Shown: positions 5,550-6,870 of the stretch, one piece after another
How the letters are laid out: every line of letters starts with the position of its first letter
How positions within the stretch are numbered: the first letter of the stretch is position 1
Source: Methanofollis sp.
GTDB lineage: Archaea > Halobacteriota > Methanomicrobia > Methanomicrobiales > Methanofollaceae
NCBI GenBank assembly: GCA_028696365.1
Contig: JAQVHG010000118.1
Span: 1 to 6,870, forward strand
Direction of reading: 5' to 3'
DNA: 6,870 nt
Notes under the pieces: model-generated
Told to the model about the DNA's origin: nothing
Seen by the model: only the letters and a program-made list of their open reading frames with translations
Databases searched by the model: none
Translations under genes and position numbers: made by a program

Positions 5550-5755
5550 GCTCTTCCCTCCTCAGGTCTGACACCCTCACACCGAAGGGCATGCATCTTG
5601 CCATAGAGGGTTCTGTTCTCTCCCGGCGGGACAGCCTCCAGAACCTCGATCGGGCACCAGGGGTATCGGCCTGCATCCCCACAGACGGTGGAGTCGGTTT
5701 TGCATGCGGACAGTGTCGGCCGATGGTTATAAGTGCCAACAGTGCGGATATTCAC
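5546..5755 (-). CDS. Small Cys-containing protein (69 aa), possible zinc-binding, GTG start
   Basis: The start is GTG at 5755, overlapping the stop of the RHH gene as GTGA; the stop overlaps the next gene's GTG as GTGA. The ribosome-binding site GGAGG (5765-5769) lies 9 nt upstream, inside an inverted repeat. Cysteines at 18, 25, 34 and 59, with His at 11 and 55, could form a metal site (C-x6-C-x8-C ... H-x3-C), but the spacing fits no zinc finger I know. The middle (CPIEVLEAVPPGENRTLYGKM) looks structured. No signal peptide or membrane segment is visible. An overlapping frame at 5494-5739 exists, but it lacks the overlap signals and looks random. Function unknown; by position it belongs to the replication operon. 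Confidence 0.65.
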   Translation of the reverse strand: MNIRTVGTYNHRPTLSACKTDSTVCGDAGRYPWCPIEVLEAVPPGENRTLYGKMHALRCEGVRPEEGRA

Positions 5756-6021
5756 TTACCCATACCTCCTGACGGGGAGGTATCATCGTGGTTTTCACGA
5801 GGATTGCATTGGGCAGCGGGAACCGGGGCGAGGTTGGTAGCCGTTTTCCCGGTTCCGTTTTCTCTCTCTTCATCCCTAAATGCGGCAATGGTTGCCGCGA
5901 GAGTCTTGGACAGATTGATCCCGCGCCGTTTTGCATACGCGTGGACGTCTGCTGGGAGGCGGACCGAGGAATGCACGGACTGCGTTTCCTTCGCCGCACC
6001 TTTCAGCACAATTGTTTTCAT
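5752..6021 (-). CDS. Ribbon-helix-helix DNA-binding regulator (89 aa), first gene of the replication operon
   Basis: Residues 15-23 (SVHSSVRLP) form the typical RHH beta strand, followed by helix 1 (ADVHAYAKRRG, 24-34) and helix 2 (NLSKTLAATIAAFRDEERE, 36-54). This is the fold of CcdA/ParD/CopG-type dimers that bind operators through paired strands. The tail from about 55 is polar and probably disordered, as in CcdA-like antitoxins. No recognisable toxin follows, so a copy-number or autorepressor role like CopG is the better guess. ATG 6021 has AGGAG 10 nt upstream and a TATA box at about 6061-6068. It is the first gene of the five-gene overlapping operon. An AT-rich dyad at 6062-6084 overlapping the TATA box could be its own operator (inference). 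Confidence 0.8.
   Translation of the reverse strand: MKTIVLKGAAKETQSVHSSVRLPADVHAYAKRRGINLSKTLAATIAAFRDEERENGTGKTATNLAPVPAAQCNPRENHDDTSPSGGMGK
5762..5783 (-). promoter_or_regulatory. Inverted repeat hiding the ribosome-binding site of the 69-aa gene
   Basis: ATACCTCC and GGAGGTAT form a perfect 8-bp stem with a 6-nt loop. On the minus-strand message the 3' arm contains the GGAGG used by the gene starting at 5755. Folded, the site would be blocked; a ribosome finishing the upstream RHH gene would open it. This would tie the amount of downstream proteins to translation of the regulator (inference). Confidence 0.5.
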
Positions 6022-6060
6022 GATCTATGGTCTCCTACAATGTTGTTCGACGTGCCTTGC

Positions 6061-6084
6061 TATATAATCATATTAGAATTATAT
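6061..6084 (-). promoter_or_regulatory. TATA box and overlapping AT-rich dyad before the replication operon
   Basis: TTATATAG on the minus strand (about 6061-6068) is a TATA box that would start the message near 6038, leaving a leader of about 17 nt that begins at the AGGAG site. ATATAAT (6062-6068) and ATTATAT (6078-6084) are a perfect 7-bp inverted repeat overlapping it, a natural site for repression by the RHH protein. The region is AT-rich, so the dyad could be chance. Confidence 0.5.
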
Positions 6085-6087
6085 CGA

Positions 6088-6168
6088 TTACATCAATGAT
6101 ACCGAATCTTTGAAACACCTCCTTTTCAAAGAGTGCAACCATTTTTGATCCACCTTGTTGGGGCACAT
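6088..6168 (-). CDS. Possible 26-aa leaderless peptide upstream of the RHH gene
   Basis: An ATG at 6168 opens a 26-codon frame ending in TAA at 6088-6090; the peptide begins MCPNKVDQKW and is basic with two Cys. The TATA box TTATATAC at 6189-6196 lies about 26 nt upstream, which would place the transcript start at this ATG. There is no ribosome-binding site, consistent with leaderless translation. It could be a leader peptide, or the TATA box may simply drive a longer operon transcript. The frame continues upstream to an ATG at 6300, but that part is made of iterons. Confidence 0.25.
   Translation of the reverse strand: MCPNKVDQKWLHSLKRRCFKDSVSLM
6108..6131. promoter_or_regulatory. Stem-loop or operator dyad with a Shine-Dalgarno core in its loop
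   Basis: CTTTGAAA (6108-6115) and TTTCAAAG (6124-6131) are perfect 8-bp arms. The 8-nt centre is CACCTCCT on the plus strand, the same as the 16S rRNA anti-Shine-Dalgarno sequence, and AGGAGGTG on the minus strand. No start codon follows at a proper distance on the minus strand. It may be a DNA operator or an RNA hairpin that offers a ribosome-binding sequence. Confidence 0.45.
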
Positions 6169-6188
6169 CCTAATTTGACCTTTGATTG

Positions 6189-6196
6189 TTATATAC
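6189..6196 (-). promoter_or_regulatory. Second TATA box in the control region
   Basis: On the minus strand this reads GTATATAA, a strong archaeal TATA match in an AT-rich surround. The predicted start lies at about 6167, at the ATG of the 26-aa frame. It may serve that frame or act as a distal promoter for the replication operon. Confidence 0.45.
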
Positions 6197-6260
6197 TCTT
6201 CATTTATCCTATATTTACTACATTTAATATTTATTTTAGTCCACCACCTGCCCCGCCGCC

Positions 6261-6300
6261 TGTGACACATGTGACACATGTGACAGATCATGGTACACAC
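6261..6300 (-). repeat. Iteron module C (inverted relative to A and B)
   Basis: On the minus strand it reads GTGTGTAC (6300-6293), CATG, ATC, then iterons TGTCACATG, TGTCACATG and TGTCACAGG. Spacing is identical to modules A and B. The iterons here are the most regular of the three modules. It begins 6 nt beyond the integrase stop codon and lacks the 45-bp companion repeat. Its closeness to the integrase gene would fit recombinase arm-type sites; replication iterons or an operator are alternatives. Confidence 0.85.
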
Positions 6301-6306
6301 GCCGGG

Positions 6307-6870
6307 TCACTTCTCATTGCTCTGAGAGGGTGACACCCCCGCCGCCTGAAGATCGCGCATGACCCGGTCATAAACCGCCTGGTACTCCGGGGTGAGTTCG
6401 GCCTGCTCCTCTGCGATCCGCACGTCCTCCACAGCCTGAGCGGTGAGGGCAAACCCGCACTTTGAACAGTGGTCGTGGGTCGGGGGGTTCACGGTGTAGC
6501 ACCTCGGACATTGTCGGGGCTCCAGGCATTCGGCCTGCTCCTTTGCGGCGGGGGGTTTGATCCCGTTCTGCGCGGCGATCTCGTCGTCAATGTCGGCATC
6601 GGTCAGGTGGGCGTACGTCTGGAACATCTCGGTCGCGAGGTTGCCCCACATCATTTTTTTGATCACACTCTCCTGGTATCCCTCTCGAATTAGGTGTGTA
6701 ATCCGCGAATGCCGGAATATATGTGGCGTTATCCTCTTCTTCACACCGGCTCGGCGAGCGATGACTTTCAACTGTTTGCGCAAACCCTGATACTGTAGGG
6801 GCCGCCGCTGGTTGCTGACGAATACAGGGGCGTCGGGGGTCACGGTTCCGGGGTAGTCGGCCCTCCACTG
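6307..6870 (-). CDS. Tyrosine recombinase (integrase) with C-terminal zinc ribbon, 5' part outside the window
   Basis: The reading frame is open to the right edge, so the N-terminal DNA-binding domain and the first catalytic Arg are missing; 187 residues are visible, counted from the edge. The GTG at 6843 is not the real start, because typical upstream integrase sequence (WRADYPGT) precedes it in frame. Catalytic features are TPHIFRHSRITHLI with HxxR at 50-53, the second His/Trp position in MMWGN (W75), and the nucleophile Tyr86 in QTYAHLTDADID. A zinc ribbon follows (CPRC at 111-114, CSKC at 125-128), then a helical acidic tail. Archaeal XerC/D-like integrases of methanogen and haloarchaeal elements often carry such a tail. 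It cuts and rejoins DNA at attachment sites, integrating the element or resolving multimers. Iteron module C lies directly behind its stop. Confidence 0.9.
   Translation of the reverse strand, partial: QWRADYPGTVTPDAPVFVSNQRRPLQYQGLRKQLKVIARRAGVKKRITPHIFRHSRITHLIREGYQESVIKKMMWGNLATEMFQTYAHLTDADIDDEIAAQNGIKPPAAKEQAECLEPRQCPRCYTVNPPTHDHCSKCGFALTAQAVEDVRIAEEQAELTPEYQAVYDRVMRDLQAAGVSPSQSNEK

Noticed and set aside
5494..5739. Minus-strand 81-codon frame overlapping the 69-aa and 55-aa genes
   Set aside because: The competing frames have GTGA/ATGA overlaps and well-placed GGAGG sites; this one has neither.
6088..6300. Minus-strand 70-codon frame starting in iteron module C
   Set aside because: Its N-terminal half is translated iterons and AT-rich spacer; only the last 26 codons, with their own TATA box, deserve mention.
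1..6870. CRISPR array
   Set aside because: The repeats are too short, have 9-10 bp period with no spacers, or occur only two or three times at long distance; no cas gene is present.

Overview
The window looks like part of an archaeal mobile replicon: a plasmid, a virus-like element, or an integrated copy of one. The signs are high-GC genes that use GGTGA/GGAGG ribosome-binding sites, TATA boxes about 26 nt from likely transcript starts, apparently leaderless starts, a DUF2080-type protein (a family known mainly from archaea), and an archaeal-type tyrosine recombinase with a zinc-ribbon tail. A methanogen of the Methanomicrobiales (Methanoculleus-like) would fit the GC content and protein style, but that is an impression, not a proof. 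No cellular housekeeping gene is visible.

Layout, left to right. Positions 1-920 are repeat-rich with no convincing gene: two copies of a 45-bp element exactly 600 bp apart, each followed by a 40-bp module ending in three 9-bp TGTCACA iterons, plus two separate 10-bp tandem arrays and a perfect 14-bp palindrome. A GC-rich hairpin with a T-rich tail (866-903) probably ends the next operon. At 991-1922 two overlapping minus-strand genes encode proteins I do not recognise. They are divergent from a small DUF2080 (AbrB/MazE-like) gene at 1997-2161, and both directions appear to share one TATA element. A 250-bp spacer with T tracts follows.

The core (2411-6021) is a five-gene minus-strand operon in which every junction is a 4-nt GTGA or ATGA overlap. 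In transcription order it encodes a ribbon-helix-helix regulator, a Cys-containing 69-aa protein, a 55-aa protein that starts with GTG, an 855-aa primase-polymerase/AAA+ ATPase fusion (NrS-1 polymerase-like), and a 136-aa unknown. The fusion protein is very likely the replication initiator/primase-helicase and the RHH protein its likely autoregulator or copy-number control.

Upstream of the operon (6022-6306) lies an AT-rich control region with TATA boxes, dyads, a possible 26-aa leaderless ORF, and a third iteron module in inverted orientation just 3' of the integrase. The integrase runs off the right edge (6307-6870); only its C-terminal catalytic half and zinc-ribbon tail are in view.

Working model (inference): the iteron modules bind a replication, regulatory or recombinase protein encoded by the element; the PrimPol-ATPase replicates it; the recombinase integrates it. 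The most notable points are the three equally spaced iteron modules in inverted arrangement around the gene block, the fully overlapped replication operon with Shine-Dalgarno sequences inside inverted repeats, and several unassigned small proteins.
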